DNA from: JAEUMG01 sp963805405
Lineage (GTDB): Bacteria > Pseudomonadota > Alphaproteobacteria > Rhizobiales > Aestuariivirgaceae
NCBI GenBank assembly: GCA_963805405.1
Contig: CAWDUC010000001.1
Coordinates: 186,001-250,000, forward strand
Reading direction: 5' to 3'
DNA length: 64,000 nucleotides
This document shows positions 18,043 to 26,880 of the stretch, piece by piece. Position 1 is the stretch's first letter, and each line of letters starts with the position of its first letter. The notes beneath the pieces were generated by a model. That model ran no database searches, had not been told where the DNA came from, and worked only from the letters and a program-made list of their open reading frames with translations. The position numbers and the translations under genes are program-made.

Positions 18043-19530
18043 CTACTCCGCGAGCAGCTTCGCAACGGCGCGCTTCCAGCCGGCATACTTTGCCTCGCGA
18101 AGCGCGGGTTTCATCTTGGGCACGAAGCGCCGCCCGAGCTTCCAACTCTTCGCGAATTGTGCCGGGGGCGGACAGACTCCGGCGCCCAGCCCCGCAAGAT
18201 AGGCCGCGCCAAGAGCGGTCGTTTCGAGAATGGTCGGCCGGTCGACCGGTGCATCAAGAATGTCGGCAAGACATTGCATGGTCCAGTCCGATGCGACCAT
18301 GCCGCCATCGACGCGCAAAATCGTTTTGTTACTTCCGCCCCAGTCACGCCGCATCGCGTCGACGAGATCGCGCGTCTGGTAGCACACCGATTCGAGCGTG
18401 GCGCGCGCGAGTTCGGCCGGCCCGGTGGCGCGCGTTAGTCCAAATAGCGCACCCCTCGCCTCGGCATTCCAGTAAGGCGCGCCAAGCCCGGTAAAGGCTG
18501 GAACGAGATAGACCTGCTGGTTGTGATCGGCTTCCTTCGCCAATTGACCGCTCTCGCTCGCCTTGCGGATGATTTTCAATCCGTCGCGCAGCCACTGCAC
18601 CGCGGCTCCGGCGATGAAGATCGATCCTTCAAGGGCATAGGTCCGCTTGCCATCAAGCTGGTAGGCGATGGTCGTCAGCAATCGATTGTTGGAGGCAACC
18701 CGGCTAGGCCCGGTATTGAGGAGCGCAAAGCAGCCAGTACCGTATGTCGATTTCATCATGCCCGGCTGGAAGCAGGCCTGGCCCACCGTGGCCGCTTGCT
18801 GATCGCCTGCAATTCCCCGGATTGGAATGGCAGAACCGAAGAGCTTCGGTTCTGTTTCGCCGAAATCCGCGGCACAATCCTTTACTTCGGGCAACATGGC
18901 GCGCGGTACGCGCAACAATTTCAGCAGATCGCTGTCCCATTCCCCGTGACCGATATCGAACAGCAGTGTGCGCGATGCATTGGTCGCATCGGTGGCGTGC
19001 ACCTTGCCGCCGGTCAGGCGCCAGACGAGAAAACTATCGATCGTCCCGAAACACAGCGCGCCGGCCTCGGCCTTCGCCCGCGCGCCTTTGACGGCGTCGA
19101 GAATCCAGGCACATTTTGTTCCCGAAAAATAAGGATCGAGCAACAATCCGGTTCGTGCCGTGACGAGCGGCTCCTGCCCCTCACTTCTCAACTCGGCGCA
19201 AAGATCCGCTGTGCGCCGGTCCTGCCAGACGATCGCCTTGTAGATCGGCTTGCCGGTCTTGCGATCCCACACCAGCGTTGTCTCGCGCTGGTTGGTGATT
19301 CCAATGGCAATGACATCCCGGGCGGTCGCCTTGGCCTTTCGCAAGACAGCCCGAAACGTTGCCAGCACGCTCGCCCAGATTTCTTCGGGATCGTGCTCGA
19401 CCCATCCTGATTTCGGGAAGTATTGCTTGAACTCGCGCTGCGCCGTCGCGACCGGCTTGAGCTTCGGCGTAAACAGGATCGCCCGCGTCGAAGTCGTGCC
19501 CTGGTCGATCGCCAGAATATATCTCGACAT
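18043..19530 (-). CDS. glpK: Glycerol kinase GlpK
   Basis: Cytoplasmic 495-residue FGGY-family kinase that traps glycerol as sn-glycerol-3-phosphate. Landmarks are AIDQGTTSTRAILF at the N-terminus, GWVEHDPEEIW, TNQRETTLVWDRKTGKPIY, NASRTLLFDIGHGEWD, STYGTGCFALLNTG, GAPYWNAEARGALFGLTR and the C-terminal RVDGGMVASDWTMQ. It is full length and intact. It is the most downstream gene of the glycerol locus, after wrbA with a 53-bp gap, and works with the importer and GlpD encoded upstream. Confidence 0.97.
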   Translation of the reverse strand: MSRYILAIDQGTTSTRAILFTPKLKPVATAQREFKQYFPKSGWVEHDPEEIWASVLATFRAVLRKAKATARDVIAIGITNQRETTLVWDRKTGKPIYKAIVWQDRRTADLCAELRSEGQEPLVTARTGLLLDPYFSGTKCAWILDAVKGARAKAEAGALCFGTIDSFLVWRLTGGKVHATDATNASRTLLFDIGHGEWDSDLLKLLRVPRAMLPEVKDCAADFGETEPKLFGSAIPIRGIAGDQQAATVGQACFQPGMMKSTYGTGCFALLNTGPSRVASNNRLLTTIAYQLDGKRTYALEGSIFIAGAAVQWLRDGLKIIRKASESGQLAKEADHNQQVYLVPAFTGLGAPYWNAEARGALFGLTRATGPAELARATLESVCYQTRDLVDAMRRDWGGSNKTILRVDGGMVASDWTMQCLADILDAPVDRPTILETTALGAAYLAGLGAGVCPPPAQFAKSWKLGRRFVPKMKPALREAKYAGWKRAVAKLLAE

Positions 19531-19583
19531 GAAAAATCCTCGCCCCGTTGCCAGGGCAAGGATTGCTGCTTACCGCGGAAAAA

Positions 19584-20189
19584 TCAATGTTTGTGGGCGA
19601 GCTTCGCGGCGATTTCGGCGACATGCTTGCCCTGGAAACGGGCGCCACCCAATTCGTCCTTGCCGGGCTGCCGGCTGCCGTCGGAATTGGTGATCGTCGT
19701 CGCACCATAGGGTGAGCCGCCGCGGATTTCATCGACGCCCGACTGTCCGGCCCAGGAATAGGGAAGGCCGACCACCACCATCCCTTGATGCAGCATGGTC
19801 GGGATAAAGCCGAGCAAAGTGGACTCCTGCCCGCCATGCTGGGTCGCCGATGACGTCATGGCCGATCCGACCTTGCCGATCAGCGCCCCCTTCATCCACA
19901 AGGGCCCGGTCTGGTCGATGAAATTGCGCATCTGCGAGGCCATCGTGCCGTAGCGCGTGCCGCAGGCGAAGATGATCGCGTCATAATTGGCAAGCTCTTC
20001 GACCTTGGCGATCGGCGCCTTCTGGTCGAGCTTGTAATGGGCGGCTTTTGCCACTTCGAGGGGCACGAGTTCCGGCACCCGCTTCACATCGACTTCTGCG
20101 CCCGCCTCGCGGGCACCTTCGGCCGCCGCATAGGACATCTGCTCCATATGACCCCAGGCCGAATAATAAAGAACCAGTACTTTCGTCAC
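19584..20189 (-). CDS. wrbA: NAD(P)H:quinone oxidoreductase WrbA
   Basis: Flavodoxin-fold FMN enzyme of 201 residues that reduces quinones by two electrons without semiquinone release. The FMN phosphate loop is seen at LYYSAWGHMEQMSYA. ACGTRYGTMASQMRNFIDQTG and SATQHGGQESTLLGFIPTMLHQGM are characteristic of WrbA and absent from short flavodoxins. GGARFQGKHVAEIA is near the C-terminus. It sits between a VOC protein and glpK on the same strand. A link to glycerol metabolism is not evident. Confidence 0.94.
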   Translation of the reverse strand: MTKVLVLYYSAWGHMEQMSYAAAEGAREAGAEVDVKRVPELVPLEVAKAAHYKLDQKAPIAKVEELANYDAIIFACGTRYGTMASQMRNFIDQTGPLWMKGALIGKVGSAMTSSATQHGGQESTLLGFIPTMLHQGMVVVGLPYSWAGQSGVDEIRGGSPYGATTITNSDGSRQPGKDELGGARFQGKHVAEIAAKLAHKH

Positions 20190-20216
20190 TTGCCACCTCC
20201 TCGGTATCGTGAAAAA

Positions 20217-20711
20217 TCAGGCCGCCGCGCGGATCAGGCTATCGAGATCGAGACGGCGCGTGAACATCTCGAGACTGCCGTCCGGCTTCTTCGGCCATTG
20301 CGCTTCAGGCCTATCCCAATAAAGTTCGACGCCATTCTGATCGGGATCGCGCAGGTAAAGCGCCTCGCTGACGCCGTGATCCGAAGCACCATCCAGCGGG
20401 ATCTTGTTTTCGACCAGACGCCGCAGGGCATCGGCGAGATCGGCGCGGGTCGGATAGAGGATGGCCGTATGGAAAAGGCCGGTCGAACCGGGTGGCGGCG
20501 GCGAACCGCCGAGGCTTTCCCAGGTATTGAGACCGATATGATGATGATAGCCGCCGGCCGAGATGAACGCCGCTTGCGTTCCGTATCTCTGCATCAATTC
20601 GAAGCCGAGCACGCCGCAGTAAAAGCCCAGCGCGCGGTCGAGATCGGCAACCTTCAAATGGACATGGCCAATCCGCGTTCCGGCTGGGACGGGCTTCACC
20701 GCACTACTCAT
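20217..20711 (-). CDS. VOC (glyoxalase/extradiol dioxygenase superfamily) protein
   Basis: 164-residue cytoplasmic protein with two beta-alpha-beta-beta-beta units. Candidate metal ligands are the histidine in RIGHVHLKVADLDRALGFY, HHH in GGYHHHIGLNTWES, the histidine in GLFHTAILYPTR and the glutamate in DPDQNGVELYWDRP, as in catechol-2,3-dioxygenase-like members (CatE type). The enzyme reaction cannot be named. It lies between glpU and wrbA in the glycerol transcription unit with short gaps, so co-transcription is likely. A role in detoxifying glyoxal-type by-products is conceivable but unsupported. Confidence 0.82.
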   Translation of the reverse strand: MSSAVKPVPAGTRIGHVHLKVADLDRALGFYCGVLGFELMQRYGTQAAFISAGGYHHHIGLNTWESLGGSPPPPGSTGLFHTAILYPTRADLADALRRLVENKIPLDGASDHGVSEALYLRDPDQNGVELYWDRPEAQWPKKPDGSLEMFTRRLDLDSLIRAAA

Positions 20712-20781
20712 GGCAACGCCTTCTGTAACTTCTGGCGTTACGATATAGGTGCCTCTTCCGGGGCGATCAAGAGATAATCGG

Positions 20782-21075
20782 TCACACCCAGCGGAACACG
20801 ATGAAGGCCCAGGCCAACGCCAAGATCAGCCCTCCCCAAAGCGGTGTGCTCATGATCCCAAGCCAGGCGAGGAAGATGAAAGCCGCGCCCAGCAGCGTGA
20901 TGAACAACCGGTCGCCGCGCGTCGTATCCAGTCCGAAAACGCCCCGCCGCGGCGTGCCGCCCGGCACATGATACTCCCACACCGACATGCCGATCAGGCA
21001 CAGGAAGATGAAGGCGAAGAAGGCCGCCGTCGGCCAGGTCCACGCCATCCATGACAATCCCGTCGTACCGGACAT
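20782..21075 (-). CDS. glpU: DUF2160 small membrane protein of the glycerol transporter locus
   Basis: 97 residues with three hydrophobic segments, FFAFIFLCLIGMSVW, FITLLGAAFIFLAWLGIM and LALAWAFIVFRW, separated by a short polar loop with GGTPRRGVFGLDTTRGDRL. That loop is typical of DUF2160. Proteins of this family are encoded inside glpSTPQ-type glycerol transporter operons of rhizobia, where the gene is named glpU. Its role in transport is not established. It lies 11 bp after glpQ. Confidence 0.88.
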   Translation of the reverse strand: MSGTTGLSWMAWTWPTAAFFAFIFLCLIGMSVWEYHVPGGTPRRGVFGLDTTRGDRLFITLLGAAFIFLAWLGIMSTPLWGGLILALAWAFIVFRWV

Positions 21076-21086
21076 GGCGATCCTCC

Positions 21087-21884
21087 CTAGACGCGGCCGA
21101 GGGCAAAGCCCTTGGCGATGTAGTTGCGCACGAAATAGATGACGAAAGCGCCGGGAACGATGGTGAGCACGCCAGCCGCCGCCAAAAGTCCGAGCTCATA
21201 CCCGGACGTACTTGCCGTTTTGGTCATCGCCGCCGCTATCGGTTTTGCAGCGACTGCCGTCAGCGTTTTTGCAAGAAGAAGTTCGACCCAGGAAAACATG
21301 AAGCAGAAGAAGGCGGCAACGCCGATCCCGGCTGCGATCGTTGGAATGAAAATCCTGATGAAGAACTTCCAGAACGGATAGCCGTCGACATAAGCCGTTT
21401 CGTCGAGTTCCTTCGGCACCCCCGACATGAAGCCTTCGAGAATCCAGACCGCGAGCGGAATATTGAACAGCGTATGCGCGAGCGCCACCGCAAGGTGCGT
21501 GTCGAACAGGCCGACCGCGGAATAAAGCTGCAGGAACGGCAGGGCGAAGACAGCCGCCGGCGCCATTCGGTTGGACAGAAGCCAGAAGAACAGATGCTTG
21601 TCGCCGAGAAACCGGTAACGCGAAAAGGCGTACGCCGCCGGCAATGCGATCACGACCGACAGCACCGTGTTCATCACCACATAGGTGATCGAATTCACAT
21701 AACCCATATACCAGCTTGGATCGGTGAAGATCGTTTCGTAGTTGGAAAGCGTGAATTGATGTGGAAACAATGTGAAGCCGCCTAGAATCTCATTGGTGGT
21801 CTTGAACGACATGTTCACCAGCCAATAGATCGGCAGCATCAGGAAGATGATATAGATGAAGGGAATGAGGTAGCGCTTTCTCAT
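21087..21884 (-). CDS. glpQ: Glycerol ABC transporter permease GlpQ
   Basis: Inner-membrane permease of the MalG type, 265 residues from ATG 21884, which overlaps the glpP stop by ATGA. Six hydrophobic segments are seen. The N-terminal one is PFIYIIFLMLPIYWLVNMSF. The EAA loop that contacts the ATPase subunits is FMSGVPKELDETAYVDGY with the following FWKFFIRIFIPTI. It pairs with GlpP to form the glycerol channel. Confidence 0.92.
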   Translation of the reverse strand: MRKRYLIPFIYIIFLMLPIYWLVNMSFKTTNEILGGFTLFPHQFTLSNYETIFTDPSWYMGYVNSITYVVMNTVLSVVIALPAAYAFSRYRFLGDKHLFFWLLSNRMAPAAVFALPFLQLYSAVGLFDTHLAVALAHTLFNIPLAVWILEGFMSGVPKELDETAYVDGYPFWKFFIRIFIPTIAAGIGVAAFFCFMFSWVELLLAKTLTAVAAKPIAAAMTKTASTSGYELGLLAAAGVLTIVPGAFVIYFVRNYIAKGFALGRV

Positions 21885-22748
21885 GATTGCGCCTCGTTGC
21901 GCATCATCAGCGTGTAGAAGAGCCAGCTCGCCAGCAGGATGATCAGGAAGTAGACGATCGACATCGCCGCAGCAGGTCCCAGGTCGAACTGGCCCAGCGC
22001 CATCTTGACGAGGTCGATCGACAGGAACGTCGTCGAGTTGCCGGGACCGCCGCCGGTCAGCACGACGACTTCGGTATAGATCATGAAGCTGTCCATGAAG
22101 CGTAGGAGAATGGCGATGGTCAGCACATGCTTGAGCTTTGGAAGCTGGATATAGCGGAACACCGCCCAGGGCTTTGCGCCGTCGAACTCTGGCCGCCTGG
22201 TAATAGGCATCGGGGATCGAGACGAGTCCGGCATAGCACAAGAGCACGACCAGAGACGTCCAGTGCCATACATCCATGAGAATGACCGTGAACCAGGCGC
22301 CCAGGGGCTGGCGCGTATAATTATAGTGGATGCCGAGCGAATTGATGAGCTTGCCGAGGAATCCGATATCCGGCAGCGCAAAGATGTTCCACATCGCGCC
22401 CACGACGTTCCACGGGATGAGCAGCGGCAATGCCATCAGCACCAAGCATACCGATACCCACGGACCTTTTCGCGGCATGGCAAGCGCGATGGCGAGACCC
22501 AAAGGAATCTCGATCGCGAGAACGAGTGCGGTAAAAATGATCTGGCGCAGCAGCGCCGCGTGAAAACGCTCCGAATGCAGCACCTGCTCGAACCAGGTAA
22601 TGCCCGACCAGAAGAAGACATTGTCGCCGAAGGATTCCTGGACGGAGAAGTTGACGACCGTCATCAATGGAATGAGCGCATTGAACGCCACCATCAAGAA
22701 GACGGGAACGACGAGCCACCAGGCGCGGTTGTCGAAGGTCTTGTTCAT
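21881..22748 (-). CDS. glpP: Glycerol ABC transporter permease GlpP (frameshifted)
   Basis: MalF-type permease, partner of GlpQ. The start is ATG 22748, overlapping the glpT stop. The first part reads WWLVVPVFLMVAFNALIPLM and continues through PLLIPWNVVGAMWNIF. Near 22188 one extra base breaks the frame inside the EAA loop: AYYQAARVRRRK should read AYYQAARFDGAKPWAVFRYIQLP. The second frame then runs through MDSFMIYTEVVVLTGGGPGN and ends LFYTLMMRNEAQS. Corrected length is about 288 residues, as expected. The short TGGGPGNSTTFLS motif is typical of this subfamily. Confidence 0.9.
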
Positions 22749-23821
22749 CGCCGCGCCCCCACCACCCAGCCGTCCTCGTAGACTTGCGTATGCTTGGGGT
22801 CGAAGGCGAGATGGACCTGGCCTTCGGGGATCGGCCGCCCCTCCGGCACAAGCAGTTTGATCGACCGCTCCTTGGCCGAGTCTCGACGATCCGGAAGCGC
22901 CCGGCATCGGCGACCTTGACGACATTCGCAGGGATCCCGCTTGTGGCCAGGCTGACGAATTCCGGCCGCACACCCAACTCCAATCGCTTGGCGTGCCCCT
23001 TATAGTCGGCGGCATTGACCGTCTCGACCGGATAGCCCTCGACACTCGCCTTGCCGTCCTTCACCTCGCAGGACAGCACATTCATGCCGGGCGAGCCGAT
23101 GAAATGCCCGACGAAAGTATGCATCGGCCGCTCGAAGAGATCGACCGGCGTTCCCGTCTGCACGACCTCGCCATTGTTCATGACCACGACCTGGTCGGCG
23201 AAGGTCAAGGCCTCGGTCTGGTCATGCGTGACATAGATCATGGTGCGGCGGATCCGCCGATGCAGCTCTTTCAGCTTCGAGCGCAGCACCCATTTCAAAT
23301 GCGGGTCGATGACGGTCAATGGCTCGTCGAACATGATCACGTTGACATCCGAGCGGACGAGCCCGCGTCCGAGCGAAATCTTCTGCTTGCCGTCGGCGGT
23401 CAGTCCGGCCGCCCGCGACTTCAGCATCGAATCGAGTTCGAGCATGTGGGCGATCTCGCGCACGCGCTTGTCGACCTCGGCTTCGGAAACCCCGCGGTTG
23501 CGCAAGGGGAATGCAAGATTGTCGTAGACCGTCATCGTGTCATAGATGACCGGGAACTGGAAAACCTGCGCGATGTTGCGCTGTTCCGGGGTCGCGCAAT
23601 GTAACGTCGCGATCGTCGAACAGGATGCGGCCTTCAGTCGGCTGCAGCAGTCCAGAAATCAAGTTGAGCAGCGTGGTCTTGCCGCAGCCCGATGGACCGA
23701 GCAGCGCATAGGCGCCGCCATCCGCCAATTCGAGCGTGAGACGCTTGAGCGCCCAGTCATCCTCGCGCTGCGGATTGGGATAATAGCTGTGCTTGAGCCC
23801 GTCGAGCGTGATCTTGGCCAT
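22745..23821 (-). CDS. glpT: Glycerol ABC transporter ATP-binding protein GlpT (two frameshifts)
   Basis: Second ATPase of the glycerol importer. Walker A is GPSGCGKTT, Walker B is VIMFDEPLTVIDP, and the switch histidine is in IYVTHDQTEAL. The signature motif is degenerate, LTADGKQKISLGRG instead of LSGGQ, as in GlpT homologues. Breaks occur at 23588-23591, an extra C in a CCCC run (DPEQRNIAQVFQFPV restored), and near 22882, a missing base (AKERSIKLLVPEGRP restored). The C-terminal regulatory OB domain ends EDGWVVGARR at the TGA at 22745. Corrected length is about 358 residues. It is coupled to glpS and glpP by overlapping stop and start codons. Confidence 0.9.
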
Positions 23822-24884
23822 CAGGATACGAGCTCCTGCTTCGCATCGAAGAACAGGCTCTGGTCGACATCGACATAGAGCCTTGCGGTCGAGCCGACCT
23901 CGAAAGGATGGATGCCATGCGATTGCGAAACCCACGTCCGCCCGTTGAGGTCAAAATGGATGACGCTTTCCGAGCCGCTGAGTTCGGTCACCAGCACCCG
24001 GCCCTCGACGACGGCATGCCCATTGCCGTGGGCGATCGGCGAGATGTGATGCGGCCGGATGGCCAGCGTGTAATCACCGTCCGGAATGGCGGCGCCGGCC
24101 TTCCCAGCCGGCCATTTGATCTGGTCGCTGAGGATGATTTCGTTGCCCTTCTTGGCGATCCTGGCGGTATTGATCGGCGGATCGGAAAAAACCTGCGCGG
24201 TGATGAGATCGTGGGGACGCCTGTAGGTTTGCGATGTCGGGCCGAACTGGGTAACGCGCCCCTCATTCAGTGTGGCAGTGTTTCCGCCGAAGAGAAGCGC
24301 CTCCGTCGGTTCGGTCGTCGCATAGACGACGATCGCATTCCGCCCGGAAAAAAGCTTCGGCAATTCGTCGCGCAGTTCCTCGCGCAATTTGTAGTCCAGA
24401 TTGGCAAGCGGCTCGTCGAGCAGGATCAGATCAGAATCTTCACGATCGCGCGCGCGATCGCGGTGCGTTGCTGCTGGCCGCCCGATAGTTCATGCGGGCG
24501 GCGCTGGAGCATCGGGACGAGACGCAAAAGCTCCGCCGCCTTCGTGACGCGCGAAGCGATCTCCGCTTCGGGGAGGCCCGCCACGCGCAATGGCGAGGCG
24601 ATGTTCTCGTAGACCGTGAAATTCCCGTAATTGATGAACTGCTGGTAGACCATCGAGACATTGCGCTTCTGCACCGGCACTTGCGTGACGTTCTTGCCGC
24701 GAAACCAGACTTCGCCGGAGGACGGCTTCTGAATGCCGGCCATCAATTGCATCAATGTCGTCTTTCCCGAAAGCGTGGTTCCGAGCAGCACGTTGAAGCT
24801 GCCTTCCGGCAGCACGAGATTGGTTTCGTGAATATGCGTCCGCGCGCCGACCCGTTTGGTGACGTTTTTTAATTCAAGTGTCAT
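23821..24884 (-). CDS. glpS: Glycerol ABC transporter ATP-binding protein GlpS (frameshifted)
   Basis: First ATPase of the glycerol importer, about 354 residues after correction. Walker A is the unusual GTTLSGKTT, Q-loop YQQFINYG, signature LSGGQQQR, and Walker B LILLDEPLANLD. The switch-histidine position is non-canonical (VVYATTEPTEAL, no His). A deleted base near 24434 (AAGATTCT for AAGAATTCT) ends the frame at KILI and hides Walker B. The second frame continues KLREELRDELPKLFSG. A C-terminal OB-type domain has DGDYTLAIRPHHISP. The start ATG 24884 lies 102 bp after glpV, beyond a strong stem-loop. Confidence 0.9.
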
Positions 24885-24943
24885 GCTGCGCCATTTCGAT
24901 GCTGTCTCCGTCTGGCAGGATCGAAGCTTTCCGTCGGACGCCC

Positions 24944-24967
24944 GGGATGCGCCATGCGGCGCATCCC
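24944..24967 (-). other. Stem-loop between glpV and glpS
   Basis: A perfect 10-bp stem, GGGATGCGCC, with a 4-base loop and GGCGCATCCC lies 20 bp after the glpV stop. There is no T-run after it on the minus strand, so it is probably an RNA-stabilising 3' hairpin that raises binding-protein mRNA over the ATPase and permease genes, not a full terminator. Confidence 0.7.
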
Positions 24968-24986
24968 AAGGCAATCTTGCTAGGTC

Positions 24987-26726
24987 TTACTTGTTGGTCC
25001 AGCGCTGCACCAGTTCGTCGTAATTGACGGTCTGGCCAGGTTCCTTCTCGTTTTCGAGCTTGGCTGCCGGTCCGTTCGGCTTGCCGATCCACTCGGAGGC
25101 ATCCTTCACAGGATTCAACCGCGGGCCGCATCCGCCATAGGTATTGTTCTTCTCGTCAGCCACCTGCATGCGCGCCATGATGTCGTCCATCTCGCCGGCG
25201 AGCCGATCCATGGCTTCCTGCGGTGTGAACGCACCGGAATTGACGTCGCCGATCTGCTGCCACCAAAGCTGTGCCAGCTTCGGATAGTCGGGCACGTTGA
25301 TGCCCGTCGGCGTCCATGCCACGCGGTCCGGCGAGCGATAGAACTCGACGAGACCGCCAAGCTTCGGCGCACGTTCGGTGAACGACTTATCGTTGATCGT
25401 GGAATCGCGGATGATCGTCAGGCCGATATGCGTCTTCTTGAGGTCGACCGTCTTCGACACCACGAACTGGGCGTAGAGCCAGGCCGCCTTGCGGCGATCG
25501 ACCGGCGTCGAATTGAACAATGTCCATGAACCCACGTCCTGGTAGCCGAGCTTCATGCCCTCTTTCCAGTATGGTCCATGCGGTGACGGCGCCATCCGCC
25601 AGAGCACGTTGCCCTGATCGTCGACGGTGTTGTTGCCTTCGGACTTCGGCTTGACCATGTCGGGCAGGAAGGCGGTGTACCAGAAAATCTGCTGGGCCAC
25701 GTTGCCTTGGCTGAGCGCCGGCAACGACTGGTAGAAGTCGAGGTCGGCAGCGCCCGGAGGCGCGTATTTGCGCAGCCATTCGTCCCACTTGGCGATGGCA
25801 TAGACCGACGCCGGAGCGTTGGTGCCACCGCCACGGGTCACCGAGGCACCCGATGGATTACAGCTGCCTTCGTCCATGCGGATGCCCCATTCGTCGATCG
25901 GGCGGCCGTTTGGAAGACCAGGTGACGTCGAACCGGCCATCGACAGCCAGGCGTCCGTCATGCGCCAGCCAAGATCAGGCGCGCGCTTGCCGTAATCCAT
26001 ATGGCCATAGATGCGGACGCCGTCGATTTCCTTCACATCGTTGGTGAAGAACTCGGCGATATCCTCATAAGCCGACCAGTTCACCGGTACGCCGAGTTCA
26101 TAGCCATACTTGGCCTTGAACTTTTCCTTGATGTCGGGGCGATCGAACCAATCCTTGCGGAACCAATAGAGGTTCGCAAATTGCTGGTCGGGCAATTGCC
26201 ACAGCTTGCCGTCCGGCCCTGTGGTGAACTGCTTGCCGATGAAGTCGGCAAGATCGAGGGTCGGCAGCGTGACGTCCTGGCCTTCTCCGGCCATCCAGTC
26301 GGTCAGGTTCACCGCGCTCTGCAGGCGCGAATGGGTGCCGATGAGATCGGAGTCGTTGATATAGGCATCGTAGAGATTGCGGTTCGTCTGCATTTGGGTC
26401 TGAACCGCCTGCACGACTTCACCTTCACCGAGGATCTGGTGGTTCACCTTGATGCCGGTGATTTCCTCGAAGGCCTTGGTCAGAACCGTCGATTCATAGG
26501 TGTGTGCCGGGACGCCTTCCGACAGCACGTTGATTTCATATCCGGCAAAAGGCTTGGCGGCGTTGATGAACCATTCCATTTCCTTCATCTGCTCTTCTTT
26601 TGAAAGAACCGAAGGCTGGAATTCAGCGTCGACCCACTTCTGCGCGGCTGCCATGTCCGCGTAGGCGGGGGCGGCACCAAGTGCCAACAGCAAGGCTGCT
26701 GCCGATACAGTGTACTTAAGCGACAT
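24987..26726 (-). CDS. glpV: Glycerol ABC transporter substrate-binding protein GlpV
   Basis: Periplasmic extracellular solute-binding protein of 579 residues. It is larger than most sugar-binding proteins but is the usual size for this glycerol family. The signal peptide is KYTVSAAALLLALGAAPAYA. The mature protein has ALAW-like hinge blocks such as LPDQQFANLYWFRKDWFD, YGKRAPDLGWRMTDAWLSM and LWRMAPSPHGPYW, and cysteines near DEGSCNPSG and GGCGPRLNPV that could form a disulfide. The start ATG 26726 has a GGGAGGA site. The gap of 154 bp to glpD upstream shows no terminator. A placement directly after glpD, ahead of the ATPase genes, differs from the rhizobial order glpSTPQUV. Confidence 0.92.
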   Translation of the reverse strand: MSLKYTVSAAALLLALGAAPAYADMAAAQKWVDAEFQPSVLSKEEQMKEMEWFINAAKPFAGYEINVLSEGVPAHTYESTVLTKAFEEITGIKVNHQILGEGEVVQAVQTQMQTNRNLYDAYINDSDLIGTHSRLQSAVNLTDWMAGEGQDVTLPTLDLADFIGKQFTTGPDGKLWQLPDQQFANLYWFRKDWFDRPDIKEKFKAKYGYELGVPVNWSAYEDIAEFFTNDVKEIDGVRIYGHMDYGKRAPDLGWRMTDAWLSMAGSTSPGLPNGRPIDEWGIRMDEGSCNPSGASVTRGGGTNAPASVYAIAKWDEWLRKYAPPGAADLDFYQSLPALSQGNVAQQIFWYTAFLPDMVKPKSEGNNTVDDQGNVLWRMAPSPHGPYWKEGMKLGYQDVGSWTLFNSTPVDRRKAAWLYAQFVVSKTVDLKKTHIGLTIIRDSTINDKSFTERAPKLGGLVEFYRSPDRVAWTPTGINVPDYPKLAQLWWQQIGDVNSGAFTPQEAMDRLAGEMDDIMARMQVADEKNNTYGGCGPRLNPVKDASEWIGKPNGPAAKLENEKEPGQTVNYDELVQRWTNK

Positions 26727-26880
26727 TGCTTAATCCTCCCATTTTGCGTGCGGCTTGCTCGAAAGCCCAACCGGAGCGCACGCTCGCCCGGCCAAACCAT
26801 CCATCCACATCTCCGGCGAGGGCTGCCTTCTTCCGGATGCGTGGAATGAAACTCTATGTCTCTTCGCGTCCTCTCATGCC

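Noticed and set aside
21087..23045. 652-codon minus-strand open frame covering glpQ, glpP and part of glpT
   Set aside because: It is an artefact of indels that join three genes in one frame. Real gene boundaries are shown by the ATGA overlaps at 21881-21884 and 22745-22748.
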